Assembly (NCBI GenBank): GCA_036276235.1
Contig: DATBDZ010000283.1
Coordinates: 1 to 28,123 of the forward strand
DNA length: 28,123 nt
Source of the DNA: JANWHF01 sp036276235
GTDB lineage: Bacteria; Planctomycetota; Phycisphaerae; Tepidisphaerales; Tepidisphaeraceae
Direction of reading: 5' to 3'
Part shown: positions 6,903 to 14,633 of the stretch, piece after piece
Layout: every line of letters begins with the position of its first letter
Position numbering within the stretch: position 1 is the stretch's first letter
Translations under genes and position numbers: made by a program
Notes under the pieces: generated by a model
What the model was told of the DNA's origin: nothing
What the model saw: only the letters and a program-made list of their open reading frames with translations
The model's database searches: none

Positions 6903-8201
6903 ATGTCGGTTGCTGGCATTGTGGTGGTCCTTGCGCTGAGCGTGATCGGCTCATTCCTCTTTTCCACGCTCACCTATTCACTGCGCGGCTTATCGCGCGT
7001 GCGGCTGGGTGAGTTTCTCGATCGGCATCAGAAATCCATATGGTTTGATAAGACCATCGATCGTCTGGAAGACCTGACCCTGGTTACGGCGGTTTTGCGG
7101 ATGATCGCCAATTCAGTGCTGGTGCTGGCGTGCCTGGGATTGTCCATTTATCTGCGGCCCGGGCGGATGATCGTCATCTACTGCATCGCCGCTTGTATCT
7201 CCTGCGTGATTACTTTCTTCAGCTCGGTCGCATTTCCGCATGCACTTGCTGAGCACGCCTCGGCGGAGATCGTCGGCTTGTGCGTTCGACCTCTTCACGG
7301 ATTGCGGTTCCTGTTTATACCCCTTCTCGGCTTCATGCGTGGGATCGATCAGGTGGTGCGCAATGCCACGGGCGCTAGCGGCAAGCCCGAGGCACAGGAG
7401 ATCGAGCAGGAAATCATGTCTGCCGTCGAGGAAGGGGAGAAGGAAGGCATCGTCGACGAGCAGGAGCGGGAGATGATCGAATCGGTCATCGAGTTCCGCG
7501 ATACGACGGCCGGCCAGGTTATGACGCCGCGCACGGAGATTGTGGCGATCGACGCCGGCGCGAAGCTTGAGCACATCAGCGAATTGTTTGAACACAGCGG
7601 CCATTCGCGGCTGCCGATCTACGAAGGCACGATCGATCAAATCATCGGCATCCTCTACGCGCGCGATCTGCTGCGATATGTCGGCCACAGCGCCAAGGAG
7701 TTCGACATCAAGACCGCGGTGCGGCCGGCCTACTACACGCCCAAAACCAAGCCAATCCGCGATCTGCTGCGCGATTTCCGCGTGCAGAAGGTGCAGTTCG
7801 CCATCGTGTTAGACGAATATGGCGGCACCGCCGGCGTCGTGAGCATTCATGATGTTCTGGGAGAACTCATCGGCGACATCGTCGAGGAGAACGAACCGAT
7901 TGAGCCATCAACTTTCAAGCGCATCAGCGAGTCGGCCATTGAGGTCGATGCCGCAATTCCGATTTTCGAGATCAATCGGCTGACCGAGCTGAATCTTCCG
8001 GAAGACGCCGGCTACGAAACCTTGGGTGGCCTTGTTTCGACAACCGCCGGCCGCATTCCCGAGCGCGGGAATGTCATCGAATACAACGGCAATAAATTCG
8101 TCATCCTCGAAGCCGAGCCGCAGAGGATCAATCGCATTAGGATAGAAATGGCGCCGACCGCGGTGGCGGAGGCGGTGGGGAGTGAGGCGCGGGGGGGATG
8201 A
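6903..8201 (+). CDS. CorC/TlyC-type membrane protein with CBS pair (ion transport or tolerance)
   Basis: A 432-residue protein of the HlyC/CorC/CNNM group. Three or four hydrophobic segments (about 4-26, 60-84, 89-115 and 132-148) form a DUF21-like membrane part. A linker rich in Glu (161-200) leads to two CBS domains (VMTPRTEIVAID at 206 to about 325, including HSRLPIYEG and VLDEYGGTAGVVSIHDVLGE), which in relatives bind adenine nucleotides. The C-terminal CorC_HlyC domain (about 340-420, with DAGYETLGGLV) closes it. Relatives take part in magnesium or cobalt efflux and homeostasis; haemolysin activity is a historic label. It is co-transcribed with ybeY, with a GGAG site 8 nt before its ATG. 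It ends 23 bp before the convergent toxin gene. Confidence 0.88.
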   Translation: MSVAGIVVVLALSVIGSFLFSTLTYSLRGLSRVRLGEFLDRHQKSIWFDKTIDRLEDLTLVTAVLRMIANSVLVLACLGLSIYLRPGRMIVIYCIAACISCVITFFSSVAFPHALAEHASAEIVGLCVRPLHGLRFLFIPLLGFMRGIDQVVRNATGASGKPEAQEIEQEIMSAVEEGEKEGIVDEQEREMIESVIEFRDTTAGQVMTPRTEIVAIDAGAKLEHISELFEHSGHSRLPIYEGTIDQIIGILYARDLLRYVGHSAKEFDIKTAVRPAYYTPKTKPIRDLLRDFRVQKVQFAIVLDEYGGTAGVVSIHDVLGELIGDIVEENEPIEPSTFKRISESAIEVDAAIPIFEINRLTELNLPEDAGYETLGGLVSTTAGRIPERGNVIEYNGNKFVILEAEPQRINRIRIEMAPTAVAEAVGSEARGG

Positions 8202-8224
8202 ATGATCGCAATCGCTGCCAGCGC

Positions 8225-8554
8225 TTAATCGAATCGAAGTCGATCCAGAATTCGGTCCAGGTCACGTGCTCCGTGAAGCACCCTCACAATATCAATTGTG
8301 TCACCGACCTGTCGATAACAAATCAGATAGTTTCGAAAGCCCTCTGGCATTGGATAAACGCGCAGCCCTTGGAGATGCGGAAGAGTCGACTCATGCCGAT
8401 GCCCGATCGAGGGCATTGCCGCGATCCGCTCAAAAGCTTGTTCGGCGACTTGCAGAAATCGCTGGGCAGGACCCATTTTATCGAGAGCGATGTGGTCGAA
8501 GTGTGCTATTAAATCTTCTTTAGCCCGGGGTTTCCTGATGACTCGCAGACTCAT
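8225..8554 (-). CDS. ParE/RelE-superfamily toxin
   Basis: A 109-residue type II toxin, partner of the upstream antitoxin. The sequence shows the ParE fold pattern: an N-terminal helix hairpin (VIRKPRAKEDLIAHFDHIALD), a helix ending in MPSIGH, then GLRVYPMPEGFRNYLICYR and the closing strand DIVRVLHGARDLDRIL. The final R-V-L-H-G-x-R-D-L block is characteristic of ParE toxins, which in studied members poison DNA gyrase, whereas RelE members cleave mRNA. The ParE subtype is favoured by the ParD-like partner and by lack of clear RelE catalytic residues. It overlaps the antitoxin by 4 bp (ATGA), giving coupled translation. Confidence 0.9.
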   Translation of the reverse strand: MSLRVIRKPRAKEDLIAHFDHIALDKMGPAQRFLQVAEQAFERIAAMPSIGHRHESTLPHLQGLRVYPMPEGFRNYLICYRQVGDTIDIVRVLHGARDLDRILDRLRFD

Positions 8555-8814
8555 CGCTTTCGCCGCTTTCTCGCGCGTTTAAGCCCCTCGCGGCGAATGT
8601 CATCCCAATCTTCGCGCGTCATCGGCGTCGAGTCGCCACTGTTCAAACCTTCGGTGAGCAATGCGTCCATTGCTGTGCGAGCCTCCTGTTCCTGCTCGCG
8701 GCGCAGCACGTCTCGAAGATACTCACTGGTCGTGCTATAGCCCTTGCTGGAGACCTGGCGCTCGACCCAATTCTTCAATGGACGGGGCAACGAAATGTGC
8801 ATTGATGAACGCAT
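8551..8814 (-). CDS. ParD-like ribbon-helix-helix antitoxin
   Basis: An 87-residue antitoxin. Residues ~5-45 form a ribbon-helix-helix DNA-binding domain (MHISLPRPLKNWVERQV and YSTTSEYLRDVLRREQ) as in ParD/CopG proteins. The C-terminal half is charged and probably disordered until it wraps around the toxin. It binds the toxin and represses the shared promoter. Two starts are possible, the ATG at 8814 or the one at 8802 (M5), from which the beta-strand begins directly. The -10 element lies 6 nt before 8814, supporting that start with a leaderless mRNA. Confidence 0.9.
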   Translation of the reverse strand: MRSSMHISLPRPLKNWVERQVSSKGYSTTSEYLRDVLRREQEQEARTAMDALLTEGLNSGDSTPMTREDWDDIRREGLKRARKRRKR

Positions 8815-8820
8815 TACCCC

Positions 8821-8859
8821 AACTTACGTAATGTGTCACATTGTGTCAATAAATGACAC
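8821..8859 (-). promoter_or_regulatory. Toxin-antitoxin promoter with operator-like repeats
   Basis: On the minus strand a perfect -35 TTGACA (8844-8849) is followed after 17 bp by TAAGTT (8821-8826), then 6 nt to the antitoxin ATG. The same stretch holds TGTGTCA twice on the plus strand (8832-8838 and 8842-8848), exactly 10 bp apart, and an inverted TGACAC (8854-8859). Repeats spaced by one helical turn across the -35 suit cooperative ParD dimers and hence autoregulation. Confidence 0.65.
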
Positions 8860-8869
8860 GGCCCGCTAT

Positions 8870-10045
8870 CTATTGACTATCACCCGTCGCCTGCCCCAGT
8901 TGAACATTCACGTCCATATTCTTCCTCGCTCGCCAGATCGAAAGCTTCACCGTGTCTCCGGTCTGATGTTTTTGGATTTGTGCGTAAACGTCGTTGGTGG
9001 AATTGACGGCGTGGCCGTCGATCTTCTGGATTACATCGCCGGGAACGATGGTTCCATCTTCGAGCCGCTGTGTGCCGCGCAGGCCGGCATTGGCGGCGGG
9101 GGAGCCTGGCTCGACGGCCAAAATCAGCACGCCATCCACGTCCAGCTCGCGCGTGATCGGCTGGCCGATCGAATCGACCATCACCGCGCCCAGGCTCGGA
9201 CGTACCACTTTGCCGTGCGCGATCAGTTCTGGCACCACGCGATTGACGTTATCGACCGGAATCGCAAAGCCAATTCCCGCGTACGCGCCCGATGGGCTGA
9301 AGATCGCGGTGTTAACCCCAATCAGACGGCCGGCGCTATCCAGCAGCGGGCCGCCGGAGTTGCCGGGATTGATCGCCGCATCCGTCTGGATCACATCCTC
9401 GATCGGCGTGTTCGCAACGCTGGCGATCGTGCGGCCCAGTGCCGAGACGATGCCCGATGTCAGCGTCTGATCCAGTCCAAACGGATCGCCAATGGCAAAG
9501 ACCTTCTGGCCGACTTGAAGATCAGCACTCTTGCCGACCATGATCGGATGGAGCTTGGCCTTGGGCGCGTTGATGCGCAAAACCGCTAGGTCATTTTCCG
9601 GCGCGGCACCGACCAGGTCGGCGGTGTAAGCCGTGCGATCCGAAAGCGTGACGCGCGCCGACGATGCGCCGCGCACGACGTGAAAATTGGTGACAATATC
9701 CCCCGCATCATCCCACACAAACCCGGACCCCGTTCCCTGCGGCACCTCAAACACATTGCGCGTGCGATAATCAAACCGCTCCGTGAGCGTGGTAATGAAA
9801 ACAACCGACGGCCCCGCCTGCTTGAAGAGCGAGATCGTCGCCTGCTCATCGGCGGCCAAATCCCCGCGCGGCGTCACCGGCCGCGGCGCCACCGCCGGCG
9901 TCCCGCGCTCCCACCAATGCGCCAACCCATATCCAATCAGGGCCGCAAAGATCAGCAGCACCAGCGTCCTCGGAAATGACGCCGACCCAGGCGCCGGCCG
10001 CCGAGGCCGTTGCGGGAATTCTGAAAAGGGGAATTCCGTGCTCAT
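8870..10045 (-). CDS. HtrA/DegP-type serine protease with one PDZ domain
   Basis: A 391-residue membrane-anchored protease for quality control of envelope proteins. The N-terminus is Pro/Arg-rich, followed by one membrane segment (TLVLLIFAALIGYGLAHW, 27-44). The trypsin-like domain has the full triad: His122 in NFHVV, Asp152 in ENDLAVL and Ser230 in NPGNSGGP. One PDZ domain (about 285-385) contains DVIQKIDGHAVNS and substrate-loop sequence. A single PDZ with an N-terminal anchor matches DegS or the HtrA-like proteases common in planctomycetes rather than two-PDZ DegP. A family A repeat lies 70-180 bp upstream of its start; no clear promoter could be assigned. Confidence 0.94.
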   Translation of the reverse strand: MSTEFPFSEFPQRPRRPAPGSASFPRTLVLLIFAALIGYGLAHWWERGTPAVAPRPVTPRGDLAADEQATISLFKQAGPSVVFITTLTERFDYRTRNVFEVPQGTGSGFVWDDAGDIVTNFHVVRGASSARVTLSDRTAYTADLVGAAPENDLAVLRINAPKAKLHPIMVGKSADLQVGQKVFAIGDPFGLDQTLTSGIVSALGRTIASVANTPIEDVIQTDAAINPGNSGGPLLDSAGRLIGVNTAIFSPSGAYAGIGFAIPVDNVNRVVPELIAHGKVVRPSLGAVMVDSIGQPITRELDVDGVLILAVEPGSPAANAGLRGTQRLEDGTIVPGDVIQKIDGHAVNSTNDVYAQIQKHQTGDTVKLSIWRARKNMDVNVQLGQATGDSQ

Positions 10046-10116
10046 GGATGCGTATTGGTATCAAGCGAGGCGCGATTGCGAAAGGTGGAATCCGTCGGAT
10101 GGACAATCCCTCCTCT

Positions 10117-10221
10117 CCCTCCCCCGGTACTCCGGGGAAGGGCTGGGGTGGGGGCAGTGTCGGCCGAGCGTCGCGCAAATCAGCCCCCACCCTAACCCTC
10201 CCCCGGAGTACCGGAGGAGGG
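10117..10221. repeat. Family A double-hairpin element, copy 2
   Basis: Arms at 10117-10154 and 10184-10221 match the copy at 4045-4152, including the C-rich GGTACTCC hairpin and the CCCCCACCCTAACCC segment of the right arm. The 29-bp spacer shares the GTGTCG and CGAGC blocks with copy 1 but is three bases shorter. It lies between the VOC gene and the HtrA-like protease gene. Confidence 0.85.
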
Positions 10222-10251
10222 AACATGACGCCTGTTATGTGGAGGACTGTC

Positions 10252-10626
10252 CTACGACGCCGCTTCCCAAATCCCAATGAGATTCCCGGACGGGTCACGC
10301 AGCTTTGCGATAATGGTATCGCCCTCAAGCGAAGGCGACTTGACGACCTGGCCGCCGGCGCCAGCAGCGCGCTCGACTGCTTGGTGAATCTGCTCAACGT
10401 AGAAATACGGCATAAATCCCGGCTCGCGCGCAACCGTGAGGCTGGCCACCCAACGGCCGATCATATGGTTGCCCTGGTCGGCGAATTTCGGCTTCAATGG
10501 ATCGCTGACGTCGATCTTCCATCCGAGCACTTTTCCGTAAAATTCCGCCGACGCGCGTAAATCGCCCGACGGAATCTCCAAATAGGACAGCCCGCCATTG
10601 CGCATCAGGGAGGCATCAACGCTCAT
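10252..10626 (-). CDS. VOC-superfamily (glyoxalase/bleomycin-resistance-like) protein
   Basis: A 124-residue cytoplasmic protein with two beta-alpha-beta-beta-beta units: GGLSYLEIPSGDLRASAEFYGKVLGWKI in the first (about 11-36) and PYFYVEQIHQAVERAAGAGG followed by LRDPSGNLIGIWE in the second (about 73-121). The closing D-P-x-G-N-x-x-G-(I/L)-W is a VOC hallmark. Metal ligands are only partly evident, and such small VOC proteins range from lyases and dioxygenases to binding proteins, so no substrate is proposed. A strong AAGGAG site precedes the ATG, and its start is 10 bp after the stop of the upstream enolase-superfamily gene, so the two are very likely co-transcribed. Confidence 0.82.
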   Translation of the reverse strand: MSVDASLMRNGGLSYLEIPSGDLRASAEFYGKVLGWKIDVSDPLKPKFADQGNHMIGRWVASLTVAREPGFMPYFYVEQIHQAVERAAGAGGQVVKSPSLEGDTIIAKLRDPSGNLIGIWEAAS

Positions 10627-10635
10627 CGTCTCTCC

Positions 10636-11973
10636 TTAAGGCCGAATCGTTGTCCCATCGCGCCGGCGAACCGGCAGCCAGACACCGGGATCAGACCCCA
10701 GCGGGAATTTCTTAGCCAAGTCCTCGTTGATATCCATTCCCCAACCCGGTCCTTCATTCACATGCATGAAGCCCTTCTTCATCACCGGGCAGCCGGGGAA
10801 GACATCCTGCGTTGCCTGATTGAAGCTCACCGATTCCTGGATCCCAAAATTGTGGCTCACCAGATCGAGATGCGCGTTGCAGGCGTGGCCGATGGGGGAA
10901 ACATCGGCCGGGCCGTGCCAGGCGGTGCGCACCTGGAACGCCTCAGCGAGAATCGCAATCTTGCGCGCGGGCGTGAGGCCGCCGACTTGGGAGATGTGGC
11001 AGCGGATGAAGTTGATCAGCCGCTCGGTGATCAGCGGCGTCCATTCGTGCGGGCTGTTAAACAGCTCGCCCATCGCGATCGGCACGCTCGTCTGTCCGCG
11101 CATCTGGCGAAAGTAATCGTTCGCCTCGGGCGCCAGCGGATCTTCAATGAAGAACGGCTTAAACTTTTCGACATCCTTGCAAAGCTGGATCGCGTGGATT
11201 GGCTCGATGCGCTCGTGAACATCGTGCAGCAGCTCGACGTCGTCGCCGAATTTTTCACGGATGTATTCAAATGATTTGGGCACCATCCGGAGATAGGGGC
11301 CTTCATCCATGAACGTGTCATCGGCGCGGCCAAAGCCTTCGGCCTTGAAATCCGGATTGCTCGACAACTGCGGCGAACCATACGCGCCAACCTGAATGCG
11401 AATATGTCGAAACCCACGTGCCTGTGAGGCGGCAACGCTGCTCTCCAGCGCCTGCAAATTCCGCCCGCTCGCGTGCGTGTAGCATTCCACAGCAAACCGG
11501 CATTTGCCGCCCAGGAGTTGATACACCGGCATCCCCGCGCGTTTCCCCTTAATGTCCCACAGTGCCTGATCGAGTCCGCTCAGCGCATTGTTCAGCACCG
11601 GCCCATTTCGCCAGTAAGAGCTCGTGTAAGCCGTCTGCCAGACATCTTCGATATTGTCGGCATCGCGCCCGCGGCAAAACGGATCGAGGAACTGCTCGAC
11701 GGCTGTCTTCACCGCCAGCGCTCGCTGATTGAACGTTGCACATCCCAGCCCATAGAGCCCCGGCTCGCTGGTTTCGACTTTGACCACCACCATCCGAATT
11801 CCGCCGCCCTGCGGCGTCGTCAAAATCGGCCGCACCTTCGTGATCTTCAAAGGCGGCAACCCGCGCGAGCTTTGCGTCGTCGCCTGAGCCAGCGCGCGGT
11901 CGTGTTTGTCCGATCCGAGAAGTGCAGTCGCCGCGCCCAGTCCGGCTCCCAGCAGCAATTGACGTCGGTTCAT
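10636..11973 (-). CDS. Tat-exported enolase-superfamily dehydratase, mannonate-dehydratase-like
   Basis: A 445-residue protein with a twin-arginine leader (MNRRQLLLGAGLGAATALLG) ending near Ala31, so it is probably exported folded. The mature part is a mandelate-racemase/muconate-cycloisomerase-type enzyme. The barrel carries AVECYTHASGR, GFRHIRIQVGAYG, ELLHDVHERI, FFIEDPLAPE, PIAMGELFNSPHEW, CHISQVGG and RTAWHGPADVSPIGHA, matching block by block the D-mannonate dehydratase (RspA/ManD) group. Metal ligands would be the Asp, Glu and Glu of HDVHER, EDPLAP and GELF. ManD-group enzymes dehydrate sugar acids such as D-mannonate or D-gluconate, but many members are weakly active, and export is unusual, so the substrate is open. 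It lies upstream of, and is probably transcribed with, the VOC gene. Confidence 0.88.
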   Translation of the reverse strand: MNRRQLLLGAGLGAATALLGSDKHDRALAQATTQSSRGLPPLKITKVRPILTTPQGGGIRMVVVKVETSEPGLYGLGCATFNQRALAVKTAVEQFLDPFCRGRDADNIEDVWQTAYTSSYWRNGPVLNNALSGLDQALWDIKGKRAGMPVYQLLGGKCRFAVECYTHASGRNLQALESSVAASQARGFRHIRIQVGAYGSPQLSSNPDFKAEGFGRADDTFMDEGPYLRMVPKSFEYIREKFGDDVELLHDVHERIEPIHAIQLCKDVEKFKPFFIEDPLAPEANDYFRQMRGQTSVPIAMGELFNSPHEWTPLITERLINFIRCHISQVGGLTPARKIAILAEAFQVRTAWHGPADVSPIGHACNAHLDLVSHNFGIQESVSFNQATQDVFPGCPVMKKGFMHVNEGPGWGMDINEDLAKKFPLGSDPGVWLPVRRRDGTTIRP

Positions 11974-12113
11974 GAGATGTCCCTCGTGTTGTGCGTGTTG
12001 AAATGGATGCAGTCACGCCATAAGCGACAGCATTATGATGAGAGGCGCGCCGGAATAGAAGCGCCCGCCTGGGCCGATCGCAACGGTCCGAACGTATCCT
12101 CCTTTCCTGCATC

Positions 12114-12596
12114 CTATGGCCCTTCCAATCGGCGAAGAAAGTCAATAGGACCCAGCACCTCAAGCGGATGCGTCAGCCGTCGGAACTGCTTTGCGGTGGC
12201 GGAGTGGCTGCTCGCCAGCGAGAGCAGGTCTTTGTCACGCGTCACCAGAAAATCGGCGCGCGCCGCAATGGCCAGATCGACATAGGCTTCATCATCCGGA
12301 TCACGCGGAAGATGGAACACGTGGCGTACGCGCCGGACCCGCGTGGCACGGTATGCCAATCGGTCGAGGTATCCCGCGATGCGGATTGGGGTCATGTTCT
12401 CGCTTATGCTGAGAACCTCTTCATATCCCAGCACACGGCGAAGTTCGGCCAGCGTCGCGCGGCTCACGAATAGCTTGACCCGACCGGTTTCCACCAAGCG
12501 CACACATTGAGCTGCCGGCCCCGATTCGAAGGCGAGAGCCTGGACAAGGATGTTGCAATCAAATACGACGCCGGGTCTTCCGCCATGGCGGCTCAT
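12114..12596 (-). CDS. PIN-domain ribonuclease toxin (VapC-like, COG1569 type)
   Basis: A 160-residue PIN nuclease, probably the toxin of a type II pair. The acidic residues that bind magnesium are at expected places: Asp13 in VVFDCNILVQAL, Glu51 in TLAELRRVL, Asp101/102 in PRDPDDEAYVDLAIAA, and Asp121 in LVTRDKDLL. The DPDDEAYVDLAI and FLVTRDKDLL blocks are typical of the PIN_3 subgroup. VapC proteins cleave tRNA or rRNA; the target is not predictable here. It overlaps the upstream antitoxin by 4 bp (ATGA) and ends 141 bp before the enolase-superfamily gene start. Confidence 0.88.
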   Translation of the reverse strand: MSRHGGRPGVVFDCNILVQALAFESGPAAQCVRLVETGRVKLFVSRATLAELRRVLGYEEVLSISENMTPIRIAGYLDRLAYRATRVRRVRHVFHLPRDPDDEAYVDLAIAARADFLVTRDKDLLSLASSHSATAKQFRRLTHPLEVLGPIDFLRRLEGP

Positions 12597-12862
12597 GGCC
12601 GCGCCTTTTGGCGTCTAGGGCGGGTGGCCTTGCGGGCGCGAGCAACGATCTGGTCCACCTGCTCTTCAGTCAATCCCTTTTTCTTTACATCCTCGCGAAT
12701 TGGTCGAAGAATCTGGTCGAAAGATTGGTCGGCCAGAACGCCGCGTTCAATCAAATGGCGAACGTACTGTGGCATCGTCTTGCCCGAGCGCTTCGCGTTG
12801 CGCTCCACGGCGCGCAAGGTGGCGGGCTTGAGTCCCAGCGTCTGTAGAGTCGAGGCGGTCAT
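12593..12862 (-). CDS. Antitoxin partner of the PIN toxin
   Basis: An 89-residue protein, starting MTASTLQTLGLKPATLRAVE. The N-terminal half has the strand-helix-helix layout of a ribbon-helix-helix protein (LKPATLRAVERNAKRSGKTM and PQYVRHLIERGVLADQSF), and the C-terminus is highly basic (ARKATRPRRQKARP). The start at 12862 is chosen over codons up to 12916 because those would overlap the divergent gene and lie upstream of a perfect TATAAT 6 nt before 12862. It should neutralise the PIN toxin and repress the shared promoter. Confidence 0.8.
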   Translation of the reverse strand: MTASTLQTLGLKPATLRAVERNAKRSGKTMPQYVRHLIERGVLADQSFDQILRPIREDVKKKGLTEEQVDQIVARARKATRPRRQKARP

Positions 12863-12890
12863 GCGGGGATTATAACGGTATGATGAGACC
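12863..12890. promoter_or_regulatory. 28-bp divergent double promoter for two leaderless genes
   Basis: On the minus strand TATAAT (12869-12874) ends 6 nt before the antitoxin ATG, with TGGGCA 17 bp upstream as a -35 candidate. On the plus strand TATGAT (12879-12884) ends 6 nt before the phosphoesterase ATG. Both -10 boxes lie in the 28-bp gap, and the -35 regions fall inside the opposite genes, so the two promoters must compete. No ribosome-binding site fits. Confidence 0.65.
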
Positions 12891-13823
12891 ATGCCCATCA
12901 CCCTAAACTCCATCACCCGCCGCCGATTCCTTTCCGGTTCCGTCGCGGCTGGCGCGGCGCTCGCGCTGCAAGGCGTTTCATGCTCCGAACCGAAGCCGGC
13001 GGCGGCCGCACCGGCTTTGGATGTCGCACTCTTTTCCGATATTCACATCGACGCTGATCCCGCGGCAATCAACAACAAGTGCAACATGTTCGACCACTTC
13101 AAGCAGAGCGCAGCGGAGATGTTGGCGCTGCCGAAGCGGCCGGCGTGTCTGCTCATCAACGGCGATTGCGCGCGCAACAGCGGCGAGATTGCTGAGTACA
13201 ACCGCGTGCTGGAATTAGTGACGCCGCTTCGCGCTGCGGGGATTCTCGTGCACATGGGTTTGGGCAATCATGACAGCCGCGCCAATTTCTGGACGGCTCT
13301 GCCGAAGGACGATCGCCGCGTCAATTCGATTGACGATCGACAAATCCTGGTGCTGGAGTTTCCGCAGGCGGATTGGATCATGCTCGATTCACTTCAGAAG
13401 ACCAGCACAACGCCCGGGGAACTCGGACCCGCGCAAATCGGCTGGCTTACCCGCGAGCTCGATGCGCGAAAAGATCGGCGACTGATCGTCCTGGTGCATC
13501 ATCAGCCCAATGAAGCGCTCAAACCGGGCGATGCGGTCATGCCCGAAGGCCTGAACGACACGCAGGCCCTGCTCGATGTGTTGATCCCGCGCCGGCAGGT
13601 GAAGGCGCTACTTTATGGCCACACGCATACGTGGCGCCTGAAGAATCGCGACGGCCTGCATTGCGTGAATCTGCCCGCCGTCGCGTATCCCTTTCTTCCC
13701 ACTGAGCCGACGGGGTGGGTGCATGCACAAGTGAGCGATAGCGCGATGCGGCTAAAACTTTACTGCACTGATCACGCCCATCCGAAGCATCTTGATCAGC
13801 ATGAGTTGACGTGGAGAGCATAG
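12891..13823 (+). CDS. Tat-exported calcineurin-like metallophosphoesterase
   Basis: A 310-residue phosphoesterase carried across the membrane by the Tat system: TRRRFLSGSVAAGAALALQGVSC has the twin-arginine motif at 10-12, and Cys31 in GVSC could be a lipobox that anchors it. The metallophosphatase motifs are all there: FSDIHID (Asp50, His52), INGD (Asp92), GNHDS (Asn126, His127), VHHQP (~201) and YGHTH (~243). These hold a dinuclear Mn/Fe/Zn site that cleaves phosphomonoesters or phosphodiesters. The substrate is not evident, though export suggests scavenging phosphate from nucleotides or phospholipids. It is divergent from the PIN module and probably has its own leaderless mRNA. Confidence 0.9.
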   Translation: MPITLNSITRRRFLSGSVAAGAALALQGVSCSEPKPAAAAPALDVALFSDIHIDADPAAINNKCNMFDHFKQSAAEMLALPKRPACLLINGDCARNSGEIAEYNRVLELVTPLRAAGILVHMGLGNHDSRANFWTALPKDDRRVNSIDDRQILVLEFPQADWIMLDSLQKTSTTPGELGPAQIGWLTRELDARKDRRLIVLVHHQPNEALKPGDAVMPEGLNDTQALLDVLIPRRQVKALLYGHTHTWRLKNRDGLHCVNLPAVAYPFLPTEPTGWVHAQVSDSAMRLKLYCTDHAHPKHLDQHELTWRA

Positions 13824-13971
13824 CGACGTTTGTGTCGTATGTGACGGCGTCGCCCGAGCGGATCTGGCTGACTCGCGCGATCAAGCAAGATGCATCGCAG
13901 TCCATCTCTCAAGATGTTAAAAGCTATGGGATACGTACGGCACGTGCACGCGTTGGCATGCCCGTATAGTT

Positions 13972-13999
13972 CGTGTCCGCACACGTTGGCCGGTATAAT
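13972..13999 (+). promoter_or_regulatory. Promoter with TATAAT and short inverted repeat
   Basis: A perfect TATAAT (13994-13999) ends 7 nt before the ATG at 14007. Just upstream is CGTGT-CCGC-ACACG (13972-13985), a 5-bp inverted repeat in the -35 to -20 region that could be an operator. No clear -35 is present. Confidence 0.55.
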
Positions 14000-14006
14000 G
14001 AAAACC

Positions 14007-14633
14007 ATGTTCGGCGACGGTTCCCTCACGCTTGCGGAGTTTGCGATGAAAGAGCCGCTTCCGTTGGCGCGCGTGCACGAGGCGGTCTTGGACTTTCTGC
14101 GCAATCGCGATGACGCCGTTTTATTTGGTGCGCAGGCGGTTAACGCGTATGTCGATGAGCCGCGCATGACGCAGGACGTTGATATTCTTTCGACGCGCGC
14201 CGCGGAATTCGCAGAAGAGCTTCGATCGCATCTCAATCAACTTTTCCATATTGCGGTGCGCGTGCGAGTCGTCGCTGAGGGCAAGGGATTTCGCGTTTTC
14301 CAAATGCGCGAGCCAAAGAATCGGCATCTTGCTGACATCCGTCAGGCACAGTCGCTGCCGCCCACGCAGGTGATCGCTGAGATTCGCGTGCCGACGCCCG
14401 AAGAACTGATCGCCCAGAAGGTCATCAGTTGCGTACACCGACGAACCCAGCCAAAGGGAGATACCGATCGGCGCGACGTGAAGATGCTGCTGCTGGCGCA
14501 TCCGCAGCTCAAAGCCGCGACAGGCGCGGTACACGATCGTCTTCGCGCTGCCAATGCGGATAGCGAAGTTCTGCAAGCGTGGGGCGAGTTTGTGTCCGCC
14601 CCCATCGACGCCAATGAGGCGGATGATTGGTAG
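14007..14633 (+). CDS. AbiEii-like nucleotidyltransferase-fold protein
   Basis: A 208-residue protein with the core of minimal nucleotidyltransferases: LFGAQAVNAYVDEPRMTQDVDIL gives the hG-(A/G) helix turn and the D-x-D metal pair. The later VPTPEELIAQKVIS, then TDRRDVKMLL, matches the AbiEii/DUF1814-type domain that reads a Lys and Asp for nucleotide transfer. Members serve as toxins in type IV toxin-antitoxin or abortive infection systems, or as stand-alone enzymes. The ATG at 14007 is chosen because a perfect TATAAT lies at 13994-13999; the start codon at 13998 overlaps it. No AbiEi-like transcription factor is adjacent, and the next gene overlaps by 7 bp. Confidence 0.75.
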   Translation: MFGDGSLTLAEFAMKEPLPLARVHEAVLDFLRNRDDAVLFGAQAVNAYVDEPRMTQDVDILSTRAAEFAEELRSHLNQLFHIAVRVRVVAEGKGFRVFQMREPKNRHLADIRQAQSLPPTQVIAEIRVPTPEELIAQKVISCVHRRTQPKGDTDRRDVKMLLLAHPQLKAATGAVHDRLRAANADSEVLQAWGEFVSAPIDANEADDW

